From positions 3,162,001-3,226,000 of the forward strand of contig NZ_CP126269.1 in NCBI RefSeq assembly GCF_003234445.2: 64,000 bases of DNA. The letters are read 5' to 3'. The stretch's first letter is position 1. Each line of letters starts with the position of its first letter. The notes beneath the pieces were generated by a model. The model searched no databases and was not told the origin of the DNA. It saw only the letters and a program-made list of their open reading frames with translations. The stretch is from Curtobacterium sp. MCLR17_036 (GTDB lineage: Bacteria; Actinomycetota; Actinomycetes; Actinomycetales; Microbacteriaceae). Of the stretch, positions 52,427 to 59,813 are shown one piece after another. Made by a program: the position numbers and the translations under genes.

Positions 52427-53361
52427 CGGTCGCCTTCCGCGCGACCACCGAGGACGACCGGGAGGCCCTGCTCGCGTTCTCGACGCGGGAACCGGTCGCG
52501 TGGACCGGTGCGGACCGGTACCGCGCGGAGGCCGTCACACGCAACCACCGCCCGGAGTGGTCGTGGTTGGCGGTCCGCGACGGGCGCCCGGTGGCACGGG
52601 CCATCTGGTGGGGCGGCGCGGACGCGGCGGCACCGTCGACGCTCGACGACCTGCTGGTCGCGCCCGACGTGGCGGACGACGAGCGCGTCGCGATCGCCGC
52701 CGGGTTGATCGCGGCCGGCGGGTCCGCGTTCGGGGTGCTGCCGGAGTGGATCGTCGACGTCGCGGTGGACTGGCACGACGACCCCGAGGCCGTCGCGGCG
52801 CTGTCGTGGCGGACGGCGGCCGCCCGGTCGGCGGGACTCGGCCGGTCGACGGAACGGGTGAGCGTCGCGTGGACGCCGGACCGCGGCGTCCCGGCGTCGT
52901 CCTCGCTGCGCTTCCGGGCCGGCGAGGACGACGAGTTCGGCGACCTGTTCGCCCGTGTCGCCGTCGGGAGCCTCGACGCCCACACCCGGGCGTCCGTCGA
53001 GGAGCTCGGTGCGAGGGGCGCCGCTGCCGACGACCTCGCCTTCTACCGTTCCCTGCCCGGGTCGCGGGACGACTGGCGGGTCGCACTCGACGCCGAGGGG
53101 GTCGTGGTCGGGTTCGTGCTGGCGACGCGCACGGCGTACGACGCGGCGATCAGCTTCATCGGCGTGCTGCCCCAGCACCGGGGCCGCGGGGTCGTCGACG
53201 GCCTGCTCGCCGAGGGGCTGCGGGTCCACGCCGAGGCCGGGGAGCCGCGGGTGGTCGGCACGACGGACGCGGCGAACACCCCGATGCGCCGGGCGTTCGA
53301 GCGTGCCGGCTTCGTGGTGACGAAGCGCCGGATCGTGTTCGAACGCTCACCCTGGTCGTGA
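52423..53361 (+). CDS. GNAT acetyltransferase, two-domain
   Basis: 312 residues from GTG 52423. The C-terminal domain holds the acetyl-CoA motif AAISFIGVLPQHRGRGVVDGLLAEGLRV and the ending PRVVGTTDAANTPMRRAFERAGFVVTKRRIVF. The N-terminal half (PEWSWLAVRDGRPVARAIWW) resembles a second, degenerate GNAT domain. Substrate unknown. Third gene of the clpS-DUF2017 operon by overlap. Confidence 0.85.
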   Translation: MTVAFRATTEDDREALLAFSTREPVAWTGADRYRAEAVTRNHRPEWSWLAVRDGRPVARAIWWGGADAAAPSTLDDLLVAPDVADDERVAIAAGLIAAGGSAFGVLPEWIVDVAVDWHDDPEAVAALSWRTAAARSAGLGRSTERVSVAWTPDRGVPASSSLRFRAGEDDEFGDLFARVAVGSLDAHTRASVEELGARGAAADDLAFYRSLPGSRDDWRVALDAEGVVVGFVLATRTAYDAAISFIGVLPQHRGRGVVDGLLAEGLRVHAEAGEPRVVGTTDAANTPMRRAFERAGFVVTKRRIVFERSPWS

Positions 53362-53385
53362 CCGGAGAGGGGTCGAAAGGCGGGC

Positions 53386-53414
53386 TTGCAAGTTGCCCTG
53401 TCGAGGCGTAGCGT
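53386..53414 (+). promoter_or_regulatory. promoter of the MarR gene
   Basis: TTGCAA (53386-53391), 17-bp spacer, TAGCGT (53409-53414), then six bases to GTG 53421. A well-formed promoter that yields a leaderless mRNA. The spacer contains GCAAGTTGC, a short dyad that may be a MarR site. Confidence 0.72.
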
Positions 53415-53420
53415 CCGAGC

Positions 53421-53885
53421 GTGACCGACACTCCCGTGCCCGACACCCCCGTGCCCGATGCGACCGTGCTCGACGCGACCGAACTGGCCGACGCCGTCCT
53501 CACGATGCACGGCCGGCTCCGACGGTCGCTGCTCGCCTCGAAGGCCGACGAGGTCACCGCGTCGCAGACCGCCGCACTCGGCCGCCTGCTGCGGCACGGT
53601 CCAGCCACCGTCGCCGACCTGGCACGCGCCGAGGGCGTCCGGCCGCAGTCGATGGGTGCGACCATCCAGGCCCTGGTCGACCTCGGCCTGGCCGAGCGAG
53701 AGCCCGACCCGACGGACGGTCGGCGGTCGATCGTCAGTGCGACGGCCGCCGGTCGGGACGCCCGCCAGGCCGCCTGGGCAGCGCGGAACCGCGAACTCGC
53801 CGAGCGGCTCGCGACCCTGCCCGAGGCGGACCGCCAGGTCGTCGCGCGGGCGATGGACGTGCTCGGGCCGGTCGTCGACCCCTGA
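53421..53885 (+). CDS. MarR-family transcriptional regulator
   Basis: 154 residues from GTG 53421. N-terminal short repeats (TDTPVPDTPVPDATVLDATE), then a winged helix: VTASQTAALGRLLRHGPATVADLARAEGVRPQSMGATIQALVDLGLAEREPDPTDGRRSIVSATAAGRD, where the wing DPTDGRRS is the family hallmark. MarR proteins repress efflux genes until they bind small aromatics. Just upstream of an MFS transporter in the same direction, its likely target; probably autoregulated. Confidence 0.92.
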   Translation: MTDTPVPDTPVPDATVLDATELADAVLTMHGRLRRSLLASKADEVTASQTAALGRLLRHGPATVADLARAEGVRPQSMGATIQALVDLGLAEREPDPTDGRRSIVSATAAGRDARQAAWAARNRELAERLATLPEADRQVVARAMDVLGPVVDP

Positions 53886-53931
53886 CCCGCGTACCCCTCG
53901 TCCCGTCCCGCAACCCGGAAGAAGCGTCCTC

Positions 53932-55371
53932 ACGTCCACCACCACCACGACCCCCGACACGTCCAGGGGCAGCGGCTTCGGCCCGAAGCTCCTCGTCCCG
54001 GTGCTCGTCGGGCCCCTGCTCAACCCGATCAACACCACGATGGTGTCGGTCGCCCTCACCCCGATCTCCCGCGACCTCGGGATCGGTGCGGCGCAGGCGA
54101 TCTGGCTCGTCGCCGCCCTGTACCTGGCGAGTGCGATCGCGCAGCCGACGATGGGCAAGCTCGCCGACCGGTTCGGCCCGAAGAAGGTGTTCCTGACCGG
54201 GCTCGTCATCGTCGGGATCGCCGGGGTCGTGCCCGAGGTCCTGACCGGGTTCGGCGGCGCGGTGACCGCCCGGGTGCTCATCGGCATCGGGACGTCGTCG
54301 GCGTACCCGGCGGCGCTCACCACGCTCCGCCAGCACTCCGCCCGGATCGGGAAGCCGACGCCCCCGCTCGTCCTCGGCGCGCTGTCCATCACGTCGCTCG
54401 TGTCCGCAGCGGCCGGGCCGCCGCTCGGCGGGGCGCTCATCGCGGCCTTCGGCTGGCACGCGATCTTCCTGGTGAACGTGCCGCTCGCGGTCTTCGGCAT
54501 CGTCGTCGCGACGCTCTGGCTGCCGTCCGACCGGCTGCGCCCGCGCGAGGCCGACGAACTGCCGGTCCTGCAGGCGCTCGACCCGCTCGGCATGGTGCTC
54601 ATGACCGGGACCGTCTCGGCACTGCTCGTCTTCCTGCTCGACCTGTCCGCCGGGCTGTGGTGGCTGCTCGCGGTGGCCGTCGTGCTGCTCGTCGCCCTGG
54701 TGGCGTGGGAGCTGCGGGCCGTGCGACCGTTCGTCGACGTGCGACTGCTCGCCCGGAACGGCGCGTTGTCCCGCACGTACGGCCGCCTGTTCCTGACGTA
54801 CCTGCTCGCCTACACGATGACCTACGGGTTCTCGCAGTGGGTGCAGGACGTCGCGGGCTACCCGAGCGACGTCGCCGGGTACATCCAGCTGCCGGCCGCG
54901 ATCGTCGCCGGCGTGGCCTCGTTCGTGGTCGCACGCAAGACCGCGATCCGCGGGCCGCTCGTCGTCGCCGCGCTGGTGCCGATCGTCGGCGGGGTGCTCC
55001 TGCTCTTCCTGCACACCGGGTCGCCCGTCGTCCTGCTCGCCCTGACCCCGGCGCTGTTCGGGGTGCCGCAGGCCCTGGCGTCGGTCTCGAACCAGGCGGC
55101 CCTGTACCGGCTCGTCCCCGCCGCGTACATCGGCACCGCCGCCGGGCTGTCCCGCACCGCGGTGTACATCGGCGCGATCGCGGCGTCCTCGCTCATCGGC
55201 GGTGTGTTCGGCCAGGCCCCGACCACGCCGGACCTGCACGTGCTGGCGTGGGTGATCCTCGGCGTCGCGGTGCTCCTGACCGTGCTGACCCTGGCCGACC
55301 GTCGCCTGCGGGCCGCGGACGCCGGGCGCGCCACCGCCGCCGCGCCTGGGTCTGGGTCTGACGCCGAGTGA
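53932..55371 (+). CDS. MFS transporter, DHA2-like, non-canonical start
   Basis: About 479 residues from ACG 53932; 14 hydrophobic segments beginning at about residue 20 (LLVPVLVGPLLNPINTTMVS). The conserved loop GKLADRFGPKKVFLTG and YPAALTTLRQ, GPPLGGALIAAFGWHAIFLV fit the 14-helix drug:H+ antiporter group. No ATG, GTG or TTG occurs in frame between the marR region and GTG 54001, which falls inside the first helix; ACG 53932 follows GGAAGAAG at a proper distance and gives (M)STTTTTPDTSRG, so either a rare ACG start or a one-base change from ATG. The stop codon lies inside an inverted-repeat element. Confidence 0.85.
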   Translation, partial: TSTTTTTPDTSRGSGFGPKLLVPVLVGPLLNPINTTMVSVALTPISRDLGIGAAQAIWLVAALYLASAIAQPTMGKLADRFGPKKVFLTGLVIVGIAGVVPEVLTGFGGAVTARVLIGIGTSSAYPAALTTLRQHSARIGKPTPPLVLGALSITSLVSAAAGPPLGGALIAAFGWHAIFLVNVPLAVFGIVVATLWLPSDRLRPREADELPVLQALDPLGMVLMTGTVSALLVFLLDLSAGLWWLLAVAVVLLVALVAWELRAVRPFVDVRLLARNGALSRTYGRLFLTYLLAYTMTYGFSQWVQDVAGYPSDVAGYIQLPAAIVAGVASFVVARKTAIRGPLVVAALVPIVGGVLLLFLHTGSPVVLLALTPALFGVPQALASVSNQAALYRLVPAAYIGTAAGLSRTAVYIGAIAASSLIGGVFGQAPTTPDLHVLAWVILGVAVLLTVLTLADRRLRAADAGRATAAAPGSGSDAE

Positions 55372-55421
55372 GCAGAAGACGACGGGTCGTACCCCCGCAC
55401 CCGACGTCTTCTGCTCACTCG
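55365..55421. repeat. GTGAGCAGGAA-family inverted repeat, copy 4, spans MFS stop codon
   Basis: CGAGTGAGCAGAAGACG pairs perfectly over 17 bases with CGTCTTCTGCTCACTCG (55405-55421). The MFS stop TGA is inside the left arm (55369-55371). Arms read GTGAGCAGAAGACG here, a variant of GTGAGCAGGAATGG. Confidence 0.8.
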
Positions 55422-55463
55422 ACACCCACCAGGAGCCCCCCCCCCGGCGCGGAGACCGCGGTT

Positions 55464-55519
55464 TCGTGAGCAGGAAGTGTCGGATCGTGACCGGCGCACT
55501 CGACCGTTCCTGCTCACGA
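55464..55519. repeat. GTGAGCAGGAA-family inverted repeat, copy 5
   Basis: TCGTGAGCAGGAA (55464-55476) pairs with TTCCTGCTCACGA (55507-55519); inner bases GTGTCG/CGACCG pair only partly. Placed between copy 4 and the next gene, a tandem pair of elements. Confidence 0.8.
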
Positions 55520-55545
55520 TCCGGTCGGACGCCGCTGTTCCCCGG

Positions 55546-55551
55546 TAGCGT
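55546..55551 (+). promoter_or_regulatory. -10 element, leaderless-type start
   Basis: TAGCGT seven bases before ATG 55559. Confidence 0.5.
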
Positions 55552-55558
55552 CGCCGGC

Positions 55559-55771
55559 ATGGCGAACGGCGGCGGGTTCAGCAGCGACACCAGGGCGGGC
55601 GCGATCTGGAACGTGGTGATCTGCGGCATCCTGTGCGTCGGGATCCCGATCGCGGCGATCGTCAACGCCGACCGGGGCTCCGCGTACGTCGGCATCGGCA
55701 TCGCGGCGACGGTCCTGGCCCTCTGCATGGAGGTCTACTTCGTCCGCCGCCTGCTCGCGCACCGACGCTGA
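55559..55771 (+). CDS. 70-residue two-helix membrane protein
   Basis: MANGGGFSSDTRAGAIWNVV then ICGILCVGIPIAAIV (helix 1, about 17-36) and YVGIGIAATVLALCMEVYFV (helix 2, about 43-62), ending RRLLAHRR. Leaderless-type start. No family recognised. Followed by a GC-only pentanucleotide run and another inverted-repeat element before purU. Confidence 0.65.
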   Translation: MANGGGFSSDTRAGAIWNVVICGILCVGIPIAAIVNADRGSAYVGIGIAATVLALCMEVYFVRRLLAHRR

Positions 55772-55800
55772 CGGCCGGCGCCCGGCCGCGCGCCGCGCCG

Positions 55801-55835
55801 CGCCCCGCCCCGCCCCGCCCCGCCCCGCCCCGCCC
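55801..55835. repeat. CGCCC pentanucleotide run, 7 copies
   Basis: Seven consecutive CGCCC units, preceded by GCCGCGCCGCGC-type sequence. Immediately before the inverted-repeat element at 55846. Confidence 0.95.
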
Positions 55836-55845
55836 CGGCGACTTC

Positions 55846-55896
55846 GTGAGCAGAAAGTGTCGGGACGCGACCCCGCACTCGACCATTCCTGCTCAC
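55846..55896. repeat. GTGAGCAGGAA-family inverted repeat, copy 6
   Basis: GTGAGCAGAAAGTGTC against GACCATTCCTGCTCAC, 12 of 16 positions paired; preceded by TTC as in the other copies. The rest up to purU (55900-56017) is GCCGAGCCGCGCC-type repetitive sequence without a gene. Confidence 0.7.
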
Positions 55897-56017
55897 CATC
55901 CGACCCGGCGGAGCCACGCCGAGCCGCACGGAGCCGCGCCGAGCCGCGCCGAGCCCAGCGGCGCCCCCGCGAGGCCCCGCCGCCGACACCCGCCCGCGCC
56001 CACGACCGTGCGGCCGG

Positions 56018-56023
56018 TACCCT
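56018..56023 (+). promoter_or_regulatory. -10 element, leaderless-type start of purU
   Basis: TACCCT six bases before GTG 56030. Confidence 0.5.
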
Positions 56024-56029
56024 GATCCG

Positions 56030-56890
56030 GTGACCGACGCGACCCCCACGCACTGGACCCTGACGCTCGTCTGCGACGACCAGCCCGGGATCGTGCACGC
56101 CGTCTCCGGAGCGGTCGTCGCCGCCGAGGGCAACATCACCGAGTCGCAGCAGTTCTCCAGCGCCGACACGAACACGTTCTTCATGCGGCTGCAGGTCATG
56201 GCGCCGGTGGACCGCGCGACGTTCGAGGCGGCACTCGCCCCCGTCGCCGCCCGGTACGACGCCCGCGTCCAGCTCGACGTCGTCGGCCGGCCGACCCGCA
56301 CGCTGGTGCTCGTGTCCAAGGCCGGGCACTGCATGAACGACCTGCTCTACCGGCAGCGCCGCGGGCAGCTGCCCATCGAGATCCCCCTCGTCCTGTCGAA
56401 CCACGCGGACCTGTCCGAGCTCGCCGCGTTCTACTCGGTGCCCTTCGAACACCGCCCGGTCACGGACGCGGCGAGCAAGCAGGAGATGGAACGCCGCGTG
56501 CTGCAGGCGGTGGAGGAGCACGACATCGAGCTCGTCGTCCTCGCCCGCTACATGCAGATCCTGTCGCCGGAGCTGTGCGCCGCGCTCGAGGGCCGCGCCG
56601 TGAACATCCACCACTCGTTCCTGCCCGGGTTCAAGGGCGCGAACCCGTACCGGCAGGCGCACGCCCGCGGCGTGAAGCTCATCGGTGCGACCGCGCACTA
56701 CGTGACGAGCGACCTCGACGAGGGACCGATCATCGAGCAGAACGTCGTCCGCGTCGACCACACGAAGGACCCGAACGAGCTGGTCTCCATCGGCCAGGAC
56801 GAGGAATCCCGGACGCTCACCCAGGCGGTGCGCTGGATCGCAGAGGACCGCGTCCTGCTCGACGGCGCCCGCACCATCATCTTCAAGTAG
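56030..56890 (+). CDS. purU: formyltetrahydrofolate deformylase
   Basis: 286 residues, full length. Hydrolyses 10-formyl-THF to formate and THF, supplying formate for purine synthesis and balancing one-carbon pools. N-terminal ACT domain (TLTLVCDDQPGIVHAVSGAV, about 8-80), then the formyltransferase-like catalytic domain with LVLVSKAGHCMNDLLYR, NIHHSFLPGFKGANPYRQAH (catalytic Asn-His) and ATAHYVTSDLDEGPIIEQNV with the catalytic Asp. Leaderless-type start. Followed after eight bases by a DUF2568 gene. Confidence 0.96.
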   Translation: MTDATPTHWTLTLVCDDQPGIVHAVSGAVVAAEGNITESQQFSSADTNTFFMRLQVMAPVDRATFEAALAPVAARYDARVQLDVVGRPTRTLVLVSKAGHCMNDLLYRQRRGQLPIEIPLVLSNHADLSELAAFYSVPFEHRPVTDAASKQEMERRVLQAVEEHDIELVVLARYMQILSPELCAALEGRAVNIHHSFLPGFKGANPYRQAHARGVKLIGATAHYVTSDLDEGPIIEQNVVRVDHTKDPNELVSIGQDEESRTLTQAVRWIAEDRVLLDGARTIIFK

Positions 56891-56898
56891 GCAGCACC

Positions 56899-57306
56899 AT
56901 GACCAACGCCCCGCAGTCCCCCGTCGACTGGGACGGTGTCCCGGCACCGACACCGGCAGCCGGCTCCCGACGACGCCTGGACGGCTGGCAGGTCCTGCGG
57001 GTCGTCGTGTGCGTGTTCGGCCTGCTGTCCCTGGCGTACTGGGGCTACCTCGCGTGGCCGTTCCCGTTCCCGGGTGTCCTGTTCATGATCGGCGCACCGC
57101 TGTTCGCCGCCGTGGTCTGGTACTTCTTCCGCTCGCCGCGCTCCCCGATCGAGACCGACATCGTCGGCAAGACCATCGTCGAGGTCGCCCTGGTCGTCGC
57201 CGCAGGCGGCGCCTGGCTCGCGATCGGGCGACCGGTGGTCGGCCTGGTCTTCGTCGTGGTCGCCGCCCTGAGCGGTGTCGTCGCGTTCCGCAGGGAGACC
57301 GCATGA
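56899..57306 (+). CDS. DUF2568/YrdB-type membrane protein
   Basis: 135 residues from ATG 56899. Four hydrophobic helices: about 30-48 (VLRVVVCVFGLLSLAYWGY), 55-72 (FPGVLFMIGAPLFAAVVWYF), 85-105 (IVEVALVVAAGGAWLAIG) and 107-125 (VVGLVFVVVAALSGVVAF). The motif LFAAVVWYFFRSPRSP is typical of DUF2568. Function unknown. It lies between purU and nagA, the latter overlapping its stop (ATGA). Confidence 0.82.
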   Translation: MTNAPQSPVDWDGVPAPTPAAGSRRRLDGWQVLRVVVCVFGLLSLAYWGYLAWPFPFPGVLFMIGAPLFAAVVWYFFRSPRSPIETDIVGKTIVEVALVVAAGGAWLAIGRPVVGLVFVVVAALSGVVAFRRETA

Positions 57307-58469
57307 GTGCCACGGGCCTCCAGACCGGCCGGGAGGCCCAGCGCACCCTGGTGCGCGCAGCCCGCGTCGTCGACGCGGCCGGCACCACGACGGACGGCTG
57401 GGTCCTCGTCGTCGGTGACGCGGTGCACGCGGTCGGCGCCGGCCCCGACGCCCCCGCGGCGGACCGGGTCGTCGACCTGGGCGACGCGGTCCTGACGCCC
57501 GGCTTCGTCGACCTGCACGGTCACGGCGGGGCGACCCAGGCGTACGAGGACGACACCGTCGACGCGGCGCTCGCGATGCACCGGTCGCACGGCACGACCC
57601 GCTCGGTCCTGTCGCTCGTCGCGAACCCCGTCGACGCCCTCGTCGCGTCGCTCGAACGGATCCGGGCCGTGCGGACGGCCGACCCGCTCGTGCTCGGCGT
57701 GCACCTGGAGGGGCCGTTCCTGTCCCCGCACAACAAGGGCGCGCACAACGAGTCGTTCCTGGTCGACCCGACACCGGCGGCCGTCGAGGCGCTGCTCGAG
57801 GCCGGCGACGGCGTGCTCCGCCAGGTCACCGTCGCCCCGGAGCTGCCGGGCGCGCTCGACGCCGTCCGCCGCTTCGTCGACGCGGGCGTCGTCGTGGCGG
57901 TCGGCCACACCGTCGGTACCCTCGACCACGCACGCGCGGCCTTCGACGCCGGTGCGACCGTGCTCACCCACGCGTTCAACGCCGTGCCGGGCATCCACCA
58001 CCGGGCCCCCGGCCCGATCGGCGCCGCGATCGCCGACGAACGGGTGACCCTCGAGCTCATCCTGGACGGCGTGCACGTGCACCCGGTCGTCGCGGACACG
58101 CTGTTCCGTGCCGCACCCGACCGGGTCGCGCTGATCACCGACGCGATGGGCGCCGCCGGCGCGGCCGACGGGTCCTACCGGCTCGGGTCGCTCGACGTGA
58201 CGGTCACGGACGGTGTCGCCCTGGTGGCGGGGACCGAGACGATCGCCGGCTCGACGCTCACGCAGGACGTGGCGCTCCGCAACGCCGTCGCGCTCGCCGG
58301 GCGGACGCTGCCCGAGGCCGTCGCCGCCCTGACGAGCGTGCCGGCCGCGGCGCTGGGGCTCGGCGACCGGCTGGGCCGGCTCGCGCCGGGGTACGCCGCG
58401 GACCTCGTGGCGCTGTCACCGGCGCTCGAGGTGCAGCGGGTATGGGCGGGCGGGCGCGAGCTGGGCTGA
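57303..58469 (+). CDS. nagA: N-acetylglucosamine-6-phosphate deacetylase
   Basis: 388 residues from ATG 57303. Removes acetate from GlcNAc-6-phosphate. Metal site HGHGG in FVDLHGHGGATQAYED, LGVHLEGPFLSPHNKGAH with catalytic Glu, AVGHTVGTLDHARAAFDAGA and THAFNAVPGIHHRAPGP, and the catalytic Asp in ALITDAMGAAGAADG. Normal length. Overlaps the DUF2568 stop (ATGA). No nagB or PTS gene is adjacent. Convergent with the GntR gene with four bases between stops. Confidence 0.95.
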   Translation: MSATGLQTGREAQRTLVRAARVVDAAGTTTDGWVLVVGDAVHAVGAGPDAPAADRVVDLGDAVLTPGFVDLHGHGGATQAYEDDTVDAALAMHRSHGTTRSVLSLVANPVDALVASLERIRAVRTADPLVLGVHLEGPFLSPHNKGAHNESFLVDPTPAAVEALLEAGDGVLRQVTVAPELPGALDAVRRFVDAGVVVAVGHTVGTLDHARAAFDAGATVLTHAFNAVPGIHHRAPGPIGAAIADERVTLELILDGVHVHPVVADTLFRAAPDRVALITDAMGAAGAADGSYRLGSLDVTVTDGVALVAGTETIAGSTLTQDVALRNAVALAGRTLPEAVAALTSVPAAALGLGDRLGRLAPGYAADLVALSPALEVQRVWAGGRELG

Positions 58470-58473
58470 GCGC

Positions 58474-58851
58474 TCAGTCGCCCGGCGGCCGCTGCGCGGC
58501 CGCGACGAGCGCGGCGGCGACCAGCCGCTCGGCGTGCTCGTCGGGCACCCCGAGCCGTCGCACCGTCTCGACGTAGGACCGCGCGGCGGCGACCGCGGCA
58601 CGTTCGGTGTCGTCGTCGTGCAGGCGCACGACCGTGCCGTTCCGCCCGCGGGTCTCGACCAGGCCGTCGGACTCGAGCTCGCGGTACGCCCGGGCGACGG
58701 TGTTCGGGGCGAGGCCGAGGTCGGCGGCGAGCTTGCGGACGGTGGGCAGCCGCTGGCCGGGGCGCAGGGCTCCGCCGTGGATCTGCTGCACGAGCTGCTG
58801 CCGGAGCTGCTCGAACGGCGGGAGCCGCGATGCGGCGTCGATCTGGATCAT
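58474..58851 (-). CDS. GntR-family regulator, YtrA type
   Basis: 125 residues: MIQIDAASRLPPFEQLRQQL, winged helix with LRPGQRLPTVRKLAADLGLAPNTVARAYRELESDGLVETRGRNGTVVRL, then a short C-terminal helix pair (ERAAVAAARSYVETVRRLGV), the size of YtrA-type GntR proteins that have no ligand-binding domain. Second gene of an operon with the membrane protein upstream (16-base gap). A 16-bp palindrome in that operon's promoter is its likely operator. YtrA regulators usually control ABC transporters. Confidence 0.9.
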   Translation of the reverse strand: MIQIDAASRLPPFEQLRQQLVQQIHGGALRPGQRLPTVRKLAADLGLAPNTVARAYRELESDGLVETRGRNGTVVRLHDDDTERAAVAAARSYVETVRRLGVPDEHAERLVAAALVAAAQRPPGD

Positions 58852-58867
58852 CGGGGCGCCGGGGGTC

Positions 58868-59728
58868 TCAGTGCCCGCGCTGCGCGGCGACGCCGGCGGG
58901 TGTGCCGGGCCAGAGCTGCTCGAGGTACCACGTGTCGGCGATCCGGCTCATCTTGACGAGCACGACGCTGCCGGCCGTGATGACGAACGCGGGGAGCAGC
59001 AGCCACGCCGACGCGGTGTCCGTCACGAGCAGGGTGCTGCCGATCAGCGTGATGAGCAGGACCTGCCGGATGCCGGTCGCCACCCCGTTGAGCGCCGACG
59101 AACGGAGGGCGTCGTCCCACATGAGCTCCTCGGTGGTGGCCGCGGGCTGTCCGCGGAGCACGAGGCGGCGGCCGAGGACCTCGAGGGCGACGAGGCTCAG
59201 GGTGGACACCGCGAGGAGCGGGGCGACGACCACGGCGAGCCGCAGGTCCCGGCCACCGAGCTCGACGGCGACCAGGGCGATCGTGGCGAGCCAGAGCACC
59301 CACGCGAGCAGTCGGAGCAGGCTCGGCACGTAGGCCGAGAGCGTCACGGTGTCGAGGCGGGCGACCCGCGGGCGGTCGTCGTGCCGGAAGGCACCCAGGA
59401 AGGACGCCCAGACGAGTCCGGCGCCGTACCCGGCGACGGCGACGGCCGCGCAGGCGTAGAGGCCGACCCGGTCGTGCTGCGAGCCGGTGGCGAACGTCCC
59501 CCCGAGGGCGAGGGCGAGCCCTGCCAGGCCGCCGGAGGCGCTCCCGAGCAGTCGGGCGGCGGTCCGGGCCCGCAGGTCGGCCTCGAGCGCCGGCGGCACC
59601 GGGAGTCCGACGCGGGCGGCGAGGCGTTCGACCTGCCACGCCTGCACCGAGCGGGACCGGGCGCTCACGGCGACGAGGACCAGCGAGAGCGCGATCGCGC
59701 CGAGGATCCAGCCTGCTGCACCGTCCAT
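58868..59728 (-). CDS. multi-pass membrane protein of GntR operon
   Basis: 286 residues. MDGAAGWILGAIALSLVLVA starts a first helix (5-22); further hydrophobic stretches at about 62-82, 90-109, 137-158, 163-184, 216-236 and 240-258. Between helices 1 and 2 is a soluble stretch (QAWQVERLAARVGLPVPPALEADLRAR). No ABC or transport signature could be read; the permease partner usual for YtrA systems is not recognisable here, and there is no ATPase gene. First gene of the operon controlled by the promoter at 59764-59792. Confidence 0.75.
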   Translation of the reverse strand: MDGAAGWILGAIALSLVLVAVSARSRSVQAWQVERLAARVGLPVPPALEADLRARTAARLLGSASGGLAGLALALGGTFATGSQHDRVGLYACAAVAVAGYGAGLVWASFLGAFRHDDRPRVARLDTVTLSAYVPSLLRLLAWVLWLATIALVAVELGGRDLRLAVVVAPLLAVSTLSLVALEVLGRRLVLRGQPAATTEELMWDDALRSSALNGVATGIRQVLLITLIGSTLLVTDTASAWLLLPAFVITAGSVVLVKMSRIADTWYLEQLWPGTPAGVAAQRGH

Positions 59729-59763
59729 CGTGACCCCACTCCCTCGTCAGGTGTTGTGGCATC

Positions 59764-59792
59764 ACATTGGTACAGAACCGGTTCTGTGTCAA
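59764..59792 (-). promoter_or_regulatory. promoter with 16-bp palindromic operator
   Basis: On the minus strand TTGACA (59792-59787), 17 bases, CAATGT (59769-59764). The spacer holds the perfect palindrome ACAGAACCGGTTCTGT (59772-59787), overlapping the last base of the -35. This is the expected operator for the GntR protein encoded by the second gene of this operon. Confidence 0.72.
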
Positions 59793-59813
59793 CCAGTCCC
59801 ACACGCGCGGCGG

